This document shows positions 45,562-54,284 of a stretch of 64,000 nucleotides of DNA, in pieces. Made by a program: the position numbers and the translations under genes. The notes below the pieces were generated by a model. The model was not told the DNA's origin. It saw nothing but the letters and a program-made list of their open reading frames with translations, and ran no database searches. The stretch lies in the NCBI RefSeq assembly GCF_016863315.1, contig NZ_BOOQ01000023.1:124001-188000 (forward strand), given 5' to 3'. Within the stretch, counting starts at the first letter, position 1. Each line of letters opens with the position of its first letter. Source of the stretch: Planotetraspora silvatica (GTDB lineage Bacteria > Actinomycetota > Actinomycetes > Streptosporangiales > Streptosporangiaceae).

Positions 45562-45735
45562 GGCTCGACTCCGTTCTGAATGGGCCCGCGATCTCGGCAG
45601 CCGGCGTGAGATCCCGCGCGAACCCCTATTTGTGACACTACGACTCGCGAAACCGGATCCGCCATCTTGTCGGGGGACGCACGACGTCGCGGTTCCGCCG
45701 TCCGCGACCGATCGGGGCCCGCACCATCGGACTGC

Positions 45736-45783
45736 CACCGGCGGATCGTCGTACCGGCGGATCGCCTTACCGGCGGATCGCCT
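45736..45783 (-). repeat. Three 16-base tandem repeats over a gene end
   Basis: TACCGGCGGATCGCCT occurs at 45752 and 45768, and a variant (CACCGGCGGATCGTCG) at 45736, with exact 16-base spacing. The repeats straddle the stop codon (45767-45769) of the small membrane protein gene. Confidence 0.85.
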
Positions 45784-46003
45784 TGGCGATGATCGCGACG
45801 AAGGCCGCGAAGCCGAGGCCCCCGACGACCACGGGGGTCATGACGACGGCGTCGGCCGCGGGCGCGGCGATGTAGGTGATGCCGACGCCCGTGAAGAGCA
45901 GGCCGCAGAGCAGGGCCATCCACTCGGTTCTGTGCACCCGCCGCGGGCGCGAAGGCGCCGGCGGCTCCGCGCCGGGAGAGGCCGGCTTCGCGTCAGGCCG
46001 CAC
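45767..46003 (-). CDS. Small membrane protein
   Basis: 78 residues from GTG 46003, which overlaps the end of the PspC-domain gene by 11 bases and is therefore translationally coupled. A Pro-rich N-terminal 25 residues is followed by two hydrophobic spans (EWMALLCGLLFTGVGITYIA and VVMTPVVVGGLGFAAFVAII). No family recognised. Its position suggests a helper of the PspC protein. Confidence 0.65.
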   Translation of the reverse strand: MRPDAKPASPGAEPPAPSRPRRVHRTEWMALLCGLLFTGVGITYIAAPAADAVVMTPVVVGGLGFAAFVAIIAKAIRR

Positions 46004-47573
46004 GACGCACCTCCACGTCCCCGATGCCCGCCTTGACGTGCAACTCGATCGTCGGCGCGTCGGCGGTGCCCGCGACCTCGGGTTCGAGGATCCGGTCGAA
46101 CTGCACGTCGGCGCCGTCCTCCACCTTGTGGTCGATCTTGACCTCGCCCAGCCGGGTGTACCCGTACACCTCGACTCTGGCGGTCGCGGGGACGATCACG
46201 GTGATCTGCCCGACCGCCACCGACGCGTTGAACCTGACCCGGGCCCCCGGAGTGAGGGGGACGTCGCTCAGGTCGAGCCTTCCCTCACCCATCCCGAGCG
46301 CGTAATCCTCGGTCGCCTGGGTGACCGTCACCGGGTGCCAGACGAAGCTGCCGACCTTCTTCGGAATTCCGTTCACCGTCGACCCCGCGACCAGGACGAG
46401 TGACACGAACATGCCGGCGACGATGAGCCCCGCGCCCCGGCCGTACCACGTCGCGACGAGCAGGCCCGCCCCGATCGTGACGAGAACCGCCCCGCCGATC
46501 ATCGGCAGGCTGACCGAGCCGGTGCCCGACTGCTGAACCGCAGCCATGACCCCTCCAACAATGAGAGCCAGGCAGAGGGTGAGTCCGCCGATGAAAGATC
46601 TGGGACGCTTCGGCTTGACCGGCCGCGGTGGCGGCGGCGCTGCCGTAGGTGGTTCCACGGGCCGGTACGGCTCCCGCACCGAATAGGGACCATGGGGTGC
46701 GAAGGGCTCACCGGTGGCGTAGCCGTACGTGCCGGCGCGTGCCTCCCTGGCGAGATCGGACAGACGCCGGTAGCCGCCCGTCGGCCCCGTGGGGGGGACC
46801 GTGGTGGACGGTTGTGGCGCGGGCCCGGCCGGGTTCGCGGTCTCGGCGGGGGCGCCGGCCTCCCCCTCGACGCCGGCGCCCGCCGTGTCCCGCCCGGGAG
46901 CGGTGTCCTGGCTGGACGCGGTCTCCTCGCTGGACGGGGTGCCCTGGTTGGGCGCGGTGTCCGGCCCGGAGGCCGTGCCGCCCGGTGCTCCGGCGGGAGC
47001 GGCGGTGAACGGCGCGGAGGGAGACGAGGGAGTCCAGCCGGCGTTGTGCGCCCCCGAGGAGGCGGAGCCGAACGGGTTCTCGACGGGATTGCGGGTCATG
47101 CCGCGCCGCCCGATCGCCCGGTCCGGCACGGACTTGGCCATCGTCAGCAGGTCGACGCCGCGGGAGTGGGCGGCGAGCAGCACGATCGCCAGCAGCGTGC
47201 CCACCACGATCGTGCCCCGGTTGATGCCGCCCGACGCCACGTTGATGATCAGGCCGAACGCGAAGACGGCCGCCATCAGGGCCAGCACGGTCTCGGCGTC
47301 GAACAGGCGGTGCGTCCAGCGCTCCAGGTAGCCGGGGCCCCCACCGGGCTCCCGCATGAGCAGGAAGGCGGCCACGTACAACATGGCCCCGATGCCCGAG
47401 GCGAGCAGGAGGACGGCGAAGCCCACCCGGAACAGGACCGGGTCCATCCCCGTGTACCTGCCGAGCCCCGCGCAGACGCCGGTGACCATGCGGCCGGAGC
47501 GGCTCCGGCACAGCGGGCGCTCCGGCTCGGGGCCCGTGGCGGGTTCTTCGGTGGTGGGTGGTGCCTCGGTCAT
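45993..47573 (-). CDS. PspC-domain / LiaF-like envelope stress protein
   Basis: 526 residues. The N-terminal PspC domain (CRSRSGRMVTGVCAGLGRYTGMDPVLFRVGFAVLLLASG) includes membrane spans, and two more spans follow near 95-135. A long disordered Thr/Pro/Ala-rich segment (about 165-325) links to three further spans. The C-terminal beta-rich domain (LGMGEGRLDLSDVPLTPGARVRFNASVAVGQITVIVP) matches the LiaF-like C-terminal family that inhibits LiaS-type kinases. It is divergent from a small protein gene and a PspC-domain kinase, which suggests it senses the envelope and controls that kinase. Confidence 0.85.
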   Translation of the reverse strand: MTEAPPTTEEPATGPEPERPLCRSRSGRMVTGVCAGLGRYTGMDPVLFRVGFAVLLLASGIGAMLYVAAFLLMREPGGGPGYLERWTHRLFDAETVLALMAAVFAFGLIINVASGGINRGTIVVGTLLAIVLLAAHSRGVDLLTMAKSVPDRAIGRRGMTRNPVENPFGSASSGAHNAGWTPSSPSAPFTAAPAGAPGGTASGPDTAPNQGTPSSEETASSQDTAPGRDTAGAGVEGEAGAPAETANPAGPAPQPSTTVPPTGPTGGYRRLSDLAREARAGTYGYATGEPFAPHGPYSVREPYRPVEPPTAAPPPPRPVKPKRPRSFIGGLTLCLALIVGGVMAAVQQSGTGSVSLPMIGGAVLVTIGAGLLVATWYGRGAGLIVAGMFVSLVLVAGSTVNGIPKKVGSFVWHPVTVTQATEDYALGMGEGRLDLSDVPLTPGARVRFNASVAVGQITVIVPATARVEVYGYTRLGEVKIDHKVEDGADVQFDRILEPEVAGTADAPTIELHVKAGIGDVEVRRAA

Positions 47574-47791
47574 ACGTCCATCCTGTCGTTCGGCGCTATC
47601 GGCGCACTATCGGGGGAACCCCTGACTCGTCCCGGAGCCGGGGACTCCGGTGACGGATGGGCCTGAGGGTCCGGGGGTTGGCGAGAGCCGTACAAGGGGG
47701 TATCAAAGAGATCAGATCGGCGATCCTGGGGTGATGTCCGTCGAGTGGCGCACAGAGGATCGCCAGACAGGAGGAGCGCGATCGTGATCCA

Positions 47792-48058
47792 GTGAGCCGC
47801 AAGTGGGTCGGGCCCATGGTGAGCGCGGCGGCCGGCCTCGGGTCGGCCATCTTGGCCTCCGGCCAGCCGACGCCCGTCCCGATCCTCGCGACCGCTGTCG
47901 GAGTGGCGGCCGTGTCGATGATCCTCTTGGGGGTCGTCGCCTGTGCCGCGACGTTCTCCCAGACCCACGGCGACCGGGCGCTGAAGGTGCTCGCGCTGCT
48001 GATCGGGCGGGACGAACCCGAGCCTCCGGACGGAGGTGAGGCCCCCTCCGGCTCCTGA
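47792..48058 (+). CDS. Small membrane protein upstream of the PspC-domain kinase
   Basis: 88 residues from GTG 47792. Two hydrophobic spans (VSAAAGLGSAILAS and ILATAVGVAAVSMILLGVVACAATF) and an acidic C-terminus (DEPEPPDGGEAPSGS). The strong site GGAGGAG (47770-47776) is too far away for this start. It is better spaced for GTG 47784, which opens a three-codon ORF whose TGA overlaps GTG 47792 (GTGA). Translation may therefore restart there. Family unknown. Confidence 0.55.
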   Translation: MSRKWVGPMVSAAAGLGSAILASGQPTPVPILATAVGVAAVSMILLGVVACAATFSQTHGDRALKVLALLIGRDEPEPPDGGEAPSGS

Positions 48059-48421
48059 TCGTCGCCCGGGCCGCCGGTCGGATTAAGGGGGGTCCCGGTG
48101 GCCCCATGCGGCTCCATGGGCATCGCGCGAGCTCACGAACCCTGCTCCGCCTCATGGGCGCGCGAGTGGCTCACGGATACGCGCGTGCCTTCCCGGCGCT
48201 CGCCGCCACGCTCGCCGGTCGCCCCATATGGTCGGAGGTGAGGAAACTGAAGGAGGGACCCCGAAGCACAGGACGCCGTCTCGGGGACGGGCCAGGGGCA
48301 TGCCTGATGCGCGCCGTGCCGCGGCGTGTGACGATGCTTGCCAAGATATCCGCCGTCACCGGAATGCGTCGCCGAAATGTCAGTCGTGTCAGAAGTCGGG
48401 ATCAGAGTGCGGGAAACCGAG
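48059..48421. other. 363-base non-coding stretch
   Basis: No credible coding frame here; the open frames lack codon bias and ribosome sites. Several GC-rich short inverted words occur but no clear terminator or promoter. It separates the small membrane gene from the kinase and probably carries the kinase promoter near its right end. Confidence 0.5.
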
Positions 48422-49597
48422 GTGTCCAACGCTCCTGAGGCGTACCCGAGACTCGTCAGGCCCGTGAAGGGCCGCGTGGTCGCGGGCGTCGCCCAGGGCG
48501 CCGCCGCCCAGTTGCGACTGGACCCGGTCGTGCTGAGGCTGGCCTTCGTGCTGCTCACCGTCGTCGACGGGCTCGGGTTCGTGGCCTACGCCGCGTTGTG
48601 GATGTTCACCCCGAAGGAGCAGGTCAAGGGCCGTGAGCCCGGACGCGACTGGGGCCAGCTCGCGGCGTACGGCGTGCTCTGGCTGGCGCTCGCCGCCTTC
48701 GGCTGGATGACGGGCGCCTCGAGCGGGGGATTCGGGACCTGGCCGATCGCCGTCGGCGGCGTCGGCGCGCTGATCCTGTGGCAGCAGGCCGACCCCGGCC
48801 GGCGGCAGCGGTGGATGACGGGCGCGGTCAAGCAGGTCAGCACGACCTGGGTGCGGACGATCATCGGCGCCCTGCTCGTGGCCGTGGGGGCCATCGGGTT
48901 CCTCGCCGCCAGCGGTGAGCTCGCCAAGGCGCGGACCGGCCTGGTCTTCACCGCCGTCGTCGTCGGCGGCATCCTCATGATCGCGGCGCCGTACCTGGCG
49001 TCCCTGGTCAAGGAACTCCAGCGGGAGCGCACCGAGCGCATCAGGCAGGAGGAGCGCGCGGAGGTGGCCGCACACGTCCACGACTCCGTGTTGCACACCC
49101 TGACTCTGATCCAACGCAACGCGAACGACGCGCGCGAGGTGACCCGCCTCGCCCGTTCGCAGGAGCGCGAGCTGCGCAACTGGCTCTACCAGCCCAAACA
49201 GGACGCCGACGCCACCCTCGCGGCCGCCGTGCGGAGGGTCGCCGCCGAGGAGGAGGACGCCCACGGCGTGCCGATCGAGGTGGTCTGCGTGGGCGACTGC
49301 GAGCTGACCGACGGTCTGGTCGCCTTGCTCCACGCCGCCAGGCAGGCGATGGTGAACGCGGCGAAATACTCCGAGTCGCCGGTGATATCCGTCTACGCGG
49401 AGGTCGAGGCCGACGAGGTGACGGTGTTCGTCCGCGACCGCGGGAAGGGATTCGTGCTCGACGACGTCCCGGAGGACCGGATGGGCATCCGCCAGTCGAT
49501 CATCGGCAGGATGGAACGCCATGGAGGCGGCGCCCGGGTCAGGACCGAGCCCGGAGACGGTACGGAGGTCATGCTGACCATGAAGAGGAACACTTGA
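48422..49597 (+). CDS. PspC-domain sensor histidine kinase
   Basis: 391 residues from GTG 48422; ATG 48377 is an alternative that would add 15 residues. An N-terminal PspC domain (RPVKGRVVAGVAQGAAAQLRLDPVVLRLAFVLLTVVDG) is followed by about three more spans. The HisKA_3-type dimerisation region AAHVHDSVLHTLTLIQRNA has phospho-acceptor His220. The ATPase domain shows AARQAMVNAAKYSESPVISVYAEV (N-box) and VRDRGKGFVLDDVPEDRMGIRQSIIGRMERHGG. It resembles LiaS or DesK-type kinases. The TGA overlaps the response regulator ATG. Confidence 0.9.
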   Translation: MSNAPEAYPRLVRPVKGRVVAGVAQGAAAQLRLDPVVLRLAFVLLTVVDGLGFVAYAALWMFTPKEQVKGREPGRDWGQLAAYGVLWLALAAFGWMTGASSGGFGTWPIAVGGVGALILWQQADPGRRQRWMTGAVKQVSTTWVRTIIGALLVAVGAIGFLAASGELAKARTGLVFTAVVVGGILMIAAPYLASLVKELQRERTERIRQEERAEVAAHVHDSVLHTLTLIQRNANDAREVTRLARSQERELRNWLYQPKQDADATLAAAVRRVAAEEEDAHGVPIEVVCVGDCELTDGLVALLHAARQAMVNAAKYSESPVISVYAEVEADEVTVFVRDRGKGFVLDDVPEDRMGIRQSIIGRMERHGGGARVRTEPGDGTEVMLTMKRNT

Positions 49598-50235
49598 TGA
49601 AGACCGTGCGTGTCCTGATCGTCGACGACCACCGGCTGTTCCGGTCGGGTGTCCGCGCCGAACTCGGGCCGTCGATCCAGGTGATCGGCGAGGCCGACGA
49701 CGTGGATTCGGCCGTCGCCGCCATCGCCGACCTGCAGCCCGATGTCGTCCTGCTGGACGTGCACATGCCGGGCGGCGGCGGCCAGGAAGTGCTCAAGCGG
49801 GTGCTCGGCCCGGGCTCGCAGGTGCGGTTCCTCGCCCTGTCGGTGTCCGACGCGGCCGAGGACGTGATCGGCGTGATCCGCGGCGGCGCCCGCGGCTACG
49901 TCACCAAGACCATCAGCGGCGCTGAGCTCACCGACGCGATCAACCGGGTGTCCGACGGCGACGCGGTGTTCTCGCCCCGGCTCGCCGGGTTCGTCCTGGA
50001 CGCGTTCGCGTCCACCGAGGCCCCGCCGATCGACCCGGAGCTGGACTCGCTCACCCAGCGCGAGCGCGAGGTGCTGCGGCTCATCGCCAGAGGCTACGCG
50101 TACAAGGAGATCGCCAAGGAGCTGTTCATCTCGGTCAAGACGGTGGAGACGCACGTGTCGAGCGTGCTCAGGAAGCTCCAGCTGTCCAACCGGCACGAGC
50201 TCTCCCGCTGGGCGACCGCCCGCCGCCTGGTCTGA
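49597..50235 (+). CDS. NarL/FixJ-type response regulator
   Basis: 212 residues from ATG 49597, with GAGGAA upstream. The receiver domain has acidic Asp10-Asp11 and phospho-acceptor Asp54 in VVLLDVHMPGGG. The C-terminal HTH reads LTQREREVLRLIARGYAYKEIAKELFISVKTVETHVSSVLRKL, typical of LuxR-type regulators. It forms a two-component pair with the overlapping PspC-domain kinase, and the likely output is envelope-stress genes. No target site was identified. Confidence 0.93.
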   Translation: MKTVRVLIVDDHRLFRSGVRAELGPSIQVIGEADDVDSAVAAIADLQPDVVLLDVHMPGGGGQEVLKRVLGPGSQVRFLALSVSDAAEDVIGVIRGGARGYVTKTISGAELTDAINRVSDGDAVFSPRLAGFVLDAFASTEAPPIDPELDSLTQREREVLRLIARGYAYKEIAKELFISVKTVETHVSSVLRKLQLSNRHELSRWATARRLV

Positions 50236-50348
50236 ACGGTCCGGTCGTGCATGGCCTGAACTGAACCGCGAAACAGTCGCACTCGCGTCAAATGCGGGGA
50301 AGGTACCTCCTATGTGATCGGGGGTCCAGGCGCCGCTCGGAGGTTCAG

Positions 50349-51809
50349 ATGGGCCGTGACGTTCCCGCCATCGCGTTCACCAGGGAAGACCGCCGCCGCT
50401 ACCGCGACAAGGTCAGGCGGTCGCTCGACGTCCTCGCGCAGATGTTGCGCGAGTCGCGCTTCGAGCTCGACCGCCCGCTGGCCGGCCTGGAGATCGAGCT
50501 CAACCTGGTCGACGCGCGCGGTGAGCCGGCCATGAAGAACGCGGAGGTCCTGGAGGTCATCGCGGAGCCCGACTGGGCGACCGAGCTGGGCCAGTTCAAC
50601 GTCGAGATCAACATCGAGCCTCAGGAGCTCGGCGGGGACGGATTCCTCAGGCTCGAGGAGTCCGTACGGCGCCGCCTCAACCATGCCGAGGAGCGGGCAC
50701 GGGAGGTGGGCGGGCACCTCATGCTCGTCGGGATCCTGCCCACGCTGAAGGAGACGGACGTCAGCGAGGCGACCCTGTCCGCCAACCCGCGGTACAAGCT
50801 GCTCAACGAGCAGATCTTCGCCGCGCGCGGAGAGGATCTGCATTTCGAGATCGAGGGGACCGAGCGCCTCGACATCTACGCCGACAGCATCACGCCCGAG
50901 GCGGCGTGCACGAGCGTCCAGCTGCATCTGCAGGTGAGCCCTTCGGCGTTCGCCGGCCACTGGAACGCGGCGCAGGCCATCGCGGGACCTCAGATCGCCG
51001 TCGCGGCCAACTCGCCGTACCTCTTCGGCCGGGAGCTCTGGCGGGAGACGCGCATCAGCCTGTTCGAGCAGGCGACCGACACCCGGCCTGACGAGCTGAA
51101 GGCGCAGGGCGTGCGCCCGAGGGTCTGGTTCGGCGAGCGGTGGATCACCTCGGTCTTCGACCTCTTCGAGGAGAACGTCCTCTACTTCCCGGCCCTGCTC
51201 CCGATCTGCGAGGAGGAGGACCCGCGGGAGGTGCTCGACCAGGGAGGCACTCCCGAGCTGCACGAGCTCACCCTGCACAACGGGACCGTCTACCGGTGGA
51301 ACCGGCCCGTGTACGCCGTCGTCGACGGAGTCCCGCATCTGCGGGTGGAGAACCGGGTGCTCCCCGCGGGCCCTTCCGTGGTCGACATCGTCGCCAACGC
51401 CGCCTTCTACTACGGGCTCATGCGTGTGTTGCCGATGGAGGAGCGGCCGGTGTGGACGCGCATGTCCTTCGCCGCCGCGGAGGAGAACCTGCGCAACGCG
51501 GCACGCCACGGCCTCGACGCGCGCCTGTACTGGCCGGGGCTCGGGGAGGTGCCCGCCGCCGAGCTCGTTCTGCGCCGGCTGCTGCCGCTGGCCCACCAGG
51601 GTCTCGACCTGTGGGGGGTGGATGCCGTCCAGCGCGAGCGGCTGCTCGGGATCATCGAACGGCGATGCCTCACGGGCCGCACGGGGGCGGCCTGGCAGGT
51701 GGACGCCGTCCGCGACCTCGGCGGCGGGTACGACGCCCTGCGCCGGATGACCCTGAGGTACCTGGACCGCATGCACGAGAACAAGCCGGTCCACCTCTGG
51801 GATCTTTGA
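50349..51809 (+). CDS. GCS2-family glutamate-cysteine ligase-like enzyme
   Basis: 486 residues from ATG 50349, with GGAGG upstream. The sequence PLAGLEIELNLVDARGEPAM and GQFNVEINIEPQELGGDG match the ATP-grasp-like carboxylate-amine ligase fold of the GCS2 family. TSVQLHLQVSP and AVAANSPYLFGRELWRETRISLFEQATD are further conserved blocks. Actinomycetes usually make mycothiol, not glutathione, so the product may be another gamma-glutamyl compound. No partner synthetase is adjacent. Cytoplasmic. Confidence 0.8.
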   Translation: MGRDVPAIAFTREDRRRYRDKVRRSLDVLAQMLRESRFELDRPLAGLEIELNLVDARGEPAMKNAEVLEVIAEPDWATELGQFNVEINIEPQELGGDGFLRLEESVRRRLNHAEERAREVGGHLMLVGILPTLKETDVSEATLSANPRYKLLNEQIFAARGEDLHFEIEGTERLDIYADSITPEAACTSVQLHLQVSPSAFAGHWNAAQAIAGPQIAVAANSPYLFGRELWRETRISLFEQATDTRPDELKAQGVRPRVWFGERWITSVFDLFEENVLYFPALLPICEEEDPREVLDQGGTPELHELTLHNGTVYRWNRPVYAVVDGVPHLRVENRVLPAGPSVVDIVANAAFYYGLMRVLPMEERPVWTRMSFAAAEENLRNAARHGLDARLYWPGLGEVPAAELVLRRLLPLAHQGLDLWGVDAVQRERLLGIIERRCLTGRTGAAWQVDAVRDLGGGYDALRRMTLRYLDRMHENKPVHLWDL

Positions 51810-51814
51810 CCGAG

Positions 51815-52507
51815 ATGGGTCACTATGACGGAGTGATCCTGCGACGTCTCCTCGTACTCGTCCTCGCGGGGACACTGGCCGCGGCCTGTGGCGGTGACAC
51901 GAGGGATCCCACCGGTGCCTCCCCGCGCGGCTCGGCCGTCGGATGCGACGCGAAGGGCGTGGACTTCGCCGGAGACGTCGAGCTGGCCCGGTGTCTCACC
52001 GAGCGGTTCTGGGCGCGGCGCTTCCAGGCGAGCGGGAGCACTTACGCGCCCATCAGCGATTTCGTCGCCTACAACGGCGAGGACGGCCCCGACTGCGGCA
52101 GGGAGCCTTCGGTGCCGAACAACGCGTTCTACTGCCCGAGCGGGCATTTCATCGCCTACGACGCCGCGTGGCTGGAGGGGATGTACGACCGGATGGGTGA
52201 CGGGGCCGTCTACCTCGTCATCCCGCACGAGTTCGGGCATGCCGTACAGGCGCAGCTCGTCAACGACTTCCGCTTCAGCGTGCAGCGCGAGTTGCAGGCG
52301 GACTGCTACGCCGGGGCCACCCTCAGCGGGCTGATCCAGGAACAGGCCCTCCAGGCCGATGCGGGGGACGACGCGGAGCTTCTGGCCAACCTCGAGGCGG
52401 CCGGCGACCCCACCGACGCGTGGTGGACGCCGGACGCCCACGGCACGGCGGCACAGCGCCAGGCGTCCTTCGCCAAAGGATTCGCCCAGGGCGTCGGGGC
52501 CTGCTGA
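51815..52507 (+). CDS. Neutral zinc metallopeptidase lipoprotein
   Basis: 230 residues from ATG 51815, or 224 from GTG 51833. The signal peptide RRLLVLVLAGTLAAACGGD places a lipidated Cys25. The zinc motif HEFGH (138-142) in YLVIPHEFGHAVQAQ, with ELQADCYAGA downstream, matches the YpfJ-type neutral zinc metallopeptidase family. It starts 6 bases after the GCS2-type gene, so the two may be co-transcribed. It is exported and acts on the cell surface; its substrate is unknown. Confidence 0.88.
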   Translation: MGHYDGVILRRLLVLVLAGTLAAACGGDTRDPTGASPRGSAVGCDAKGVDFAGDVELARCLTERFWARRFQASGSTYAPISDFVAYNGEDGPDCGREPSVPNNAFYCPSGHFIAYDAAWLEGMYDRMGDGAVYLVIPHEFGHAVQAQLVNDFRFSVQRELQADCYAGATLSGLIQEQALQADAGDDAELLANLEAAGDPTDAWWTPDAHGTAAQRQASFAKGFAQGVGAC

Positions 52508-52581
52508 CGCTCGTGGCGCGGCCGCCGGTGGCACCATGGCGGCGTGGGCGCTCGCCGGCGAGAGGACACGAGAGGACATTC

Positions 52582-53358
52582 GTGAAGGGCATCGATCCGC
52601 TCGTGTGCTCACTCGGCGTGCTCGCCGGGGCGAACGTGCTGAACAACCGCGTCGCCAAGCGCTGGGCGCCGGTGACGTCGGCCGTCGCCACAGCGGCCCT
52701 CCTCGGCGTCGCGCGGCGTGAGGGCCTGACGTGGCCGGCGCTGGGCTTCGAACGTGCGGAGCGGGGAGCGCGGATCGGCGGTCTCCTCGCGGCGGGGGTG
52801 GCCGCGGTCTACGCGGCCGGGATCGCCCTGCCGCGGACCCGGCCGCTGTTCCTCGACGAGCGTGCGCTCGCCCTGTCCAGGGGCCGTCTGCTGGAGGAGA
52901 TCCTCGTCCAGGTGCCCGTCGGGACCGTGCTGCTGGAGGAGGTCGCCTTCCGCGGTGTCCTGCCCGCCCTTCTGGCGCGCAGATGCTCCTCGCGTACGGC
53001 TCTCGCCGGATCGGCCGCTCTGTTCGGGCTGTGGCACGTGCTGCCGTCCATGGACATGGCCCGTGCCAACCCCGCGCTGGGAGGCACGACGTCGGATCCC
53101 ACAAATCTGACGGCGGGACCTGCGGGATCCGCAGGTCTTACGGCGGGACCTGCGGCATCCGCAGGTCTTACAACGGAAGGTCGCCCGGCCACGGCGCGCG
53201 TGGTGGCCGGGACGGTCGCGTCCACCGCCGCGGCGGGCGTGTTCTTCCACGAGTTGCGGCGCCGGGGCGGCCTGCTCGCGCCGTCGCTGTTCCACCTCGC
53301 CACGAACTCCTTCGGCTACGTGGCGGCGCGTGTCGCCGCCCGCGTGGCGTCGCGCTGA
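52582..53358 (+). CDS. CPBP family intramembrane metalloprotease
   Basis: 258 residues from GTG 52582, with AGAGGA upstream. Polytopic membrane protein. The glutamate motif EEVAFRG (Glu119-Glu120, Arg124), LFGLWHVLPS and HLATNSFGY are the three CPBP (Abi/Rce1-like) motifs. Substrates of bacterial members are mostly unknown; some process peptides or anchor proteins. A 30-base tandem repeat inserts a small Gly/Ala/Thr loop between motifs 2 and 3. Confidence 0.88.
   Translation: MKGIDPLVCSLGVLAGANVLNNRVAKRWAPVTSAVATAALLGVARREGLTWPALGFERAERGARIGGLLAAGVAAVYAAGIALPRTRPLFLDERALALSRGRLLEEILVQVPVGTVLLEEVAFRGVLPALLARRCSSRTALAGSAALFGLWHVLPSMDMARANPALGGTTSDPTNLTAGPAGSAGLTAGPAASAGLTTEGRPATARVVAGTVASTAAAGVFFHELRRRGGLLAPSLFHLATNSFGYVAARVAARVASR
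53107..53166 (+). repeat. 30-base tandem repeat inside the CPBP gene
   Basis: Two copies (53107-53136 and 53137-53166) plus a partial third encode LTAGPAGSAG-like decapeptides. The copies are almost identical, so they are recent, and they lie in a loop between conserved motifs. Confidence 0.85.
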
Positions 53359-53463
53359 GGGTTCGGGCGGCGTCCCACTGGACGTCGCGCTTCGGACGGC
53401 ATGGGGCCTTCGATGTCGTGTCGCTCCTTCGAGGCGGCGTCGGGCCGGAGCCTCCGGCATATC

Positions 53464-54201
53464 TCACCTCGAGAAGCGGCCACGGGCCGCCAGTTCGATC
53501 GTCACGACGACGGCCACGGACTCCGCGGCGAGCAGGGCGACGAGCACGGCGACCTGGACGATTCCCGCGTGGACGGGATCGGAGCCGGCGATCATCATGC
53601 CGACGAACGCGCCGGGAAGCGTGACCAGGCCCACGGTCCTCGTCTGGTCCAGCGCGGGGATGAGCGCCTGGGCCGCGGAGCTTCTGCAGATCTCCATGGC
53701 CGCGTCCCGCTGGGAGAAGCCCAGTGACAGCGCCGCCTCCACTTCGCCGCGCCGCTGTTCGAGCGCGTCCAGCGCCCGGCGCCCGGCCATGGACGTGGCG
53801 GTCAGGCAGCCGCCCAGGAGGATGCCGGTGACCGGGATGAGGACCATTCCCGTCACCGGCATCACGCGGGCTCCCAGCATCAGGACCAGCACAGGGACCA
53901 CTCCCGCGGCGATGGGCAGGGCGGCCCACCAGGCGGTGCGGCCACGGGCGATCCGCCGTCCCGCGGTGAAGGCCGCCACGCCGTACATCAGCAGCAGGAA
54001 CCCGGTCGCGGCGGGCAGATGGCTGATCGCCCAGACGATGATCAAGGAGACCGCGGAAAGCTGTACGGCGGCCCGCAGTGAGGCGGTCAGGATCGCCGTC
54101 GAGTGCCCCAGCCGCCCGACCGCGGCGACGCCCGCGCCCGCGAGGGCGAGCAGGACCACCACCACGCCGAGTTGCGGGGTGACGGGAAGCAGCGTGTTCA
54201 C
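53464..54201 (-). CDS. ABC-type permease, FetB/UPF0014 family
   Basis: 245 residues from GTG 54201, chosen because AGGATCGG precedes it. A polytopic protein with about seven spans. EAALSLGFSQRDAAMEICRSSAAQALIPALDQTRTVGLVTLPGAFVGMMIAGSDP is diagnostic of the FetB family, which in E. coli is linked to iron export with the ATPase FetA. No ATPase gene is adjacent here. It converges with the CPBP gene. Confidence 0.88.
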   Translation of the reverse strand: MNTLLPVTPQLGVVVVLLALAGAGVAAVGRLGHSTAILTASLRAAVQLSAVSLIIVWAISHLPAATGFLLLMYGVAAFTAGRRIARGRTAWWAALPIAAGVVPVLVLMLGARVMPVTGMVLIPVTGILLGGCLTATSMAGRRALDALEQRRGEVEAALSLGFSQRDAAMEICRSSAAQALIPALDQTRTVGLVTLPGAFVGMMIAGSDPVHAGIVQVAVLVALLAAESVAVVVTIELAARGRFSR

Positions 54202-54284
54202 GTGACCGATCCTGCCCCGCCGTGCCCACCCGACCCGCACCGGTACGGCCACGGCGGTGCAAGGCGGTCAGCCGTACGGCGGAT

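Noticed and set aside
48106-48438. 110-residue open frame before the PspC-domain kinase
   Set aside because: No ribosome site, Arg-rich composition typical of a shifted frame, no family features, and it runs into the kinase start.
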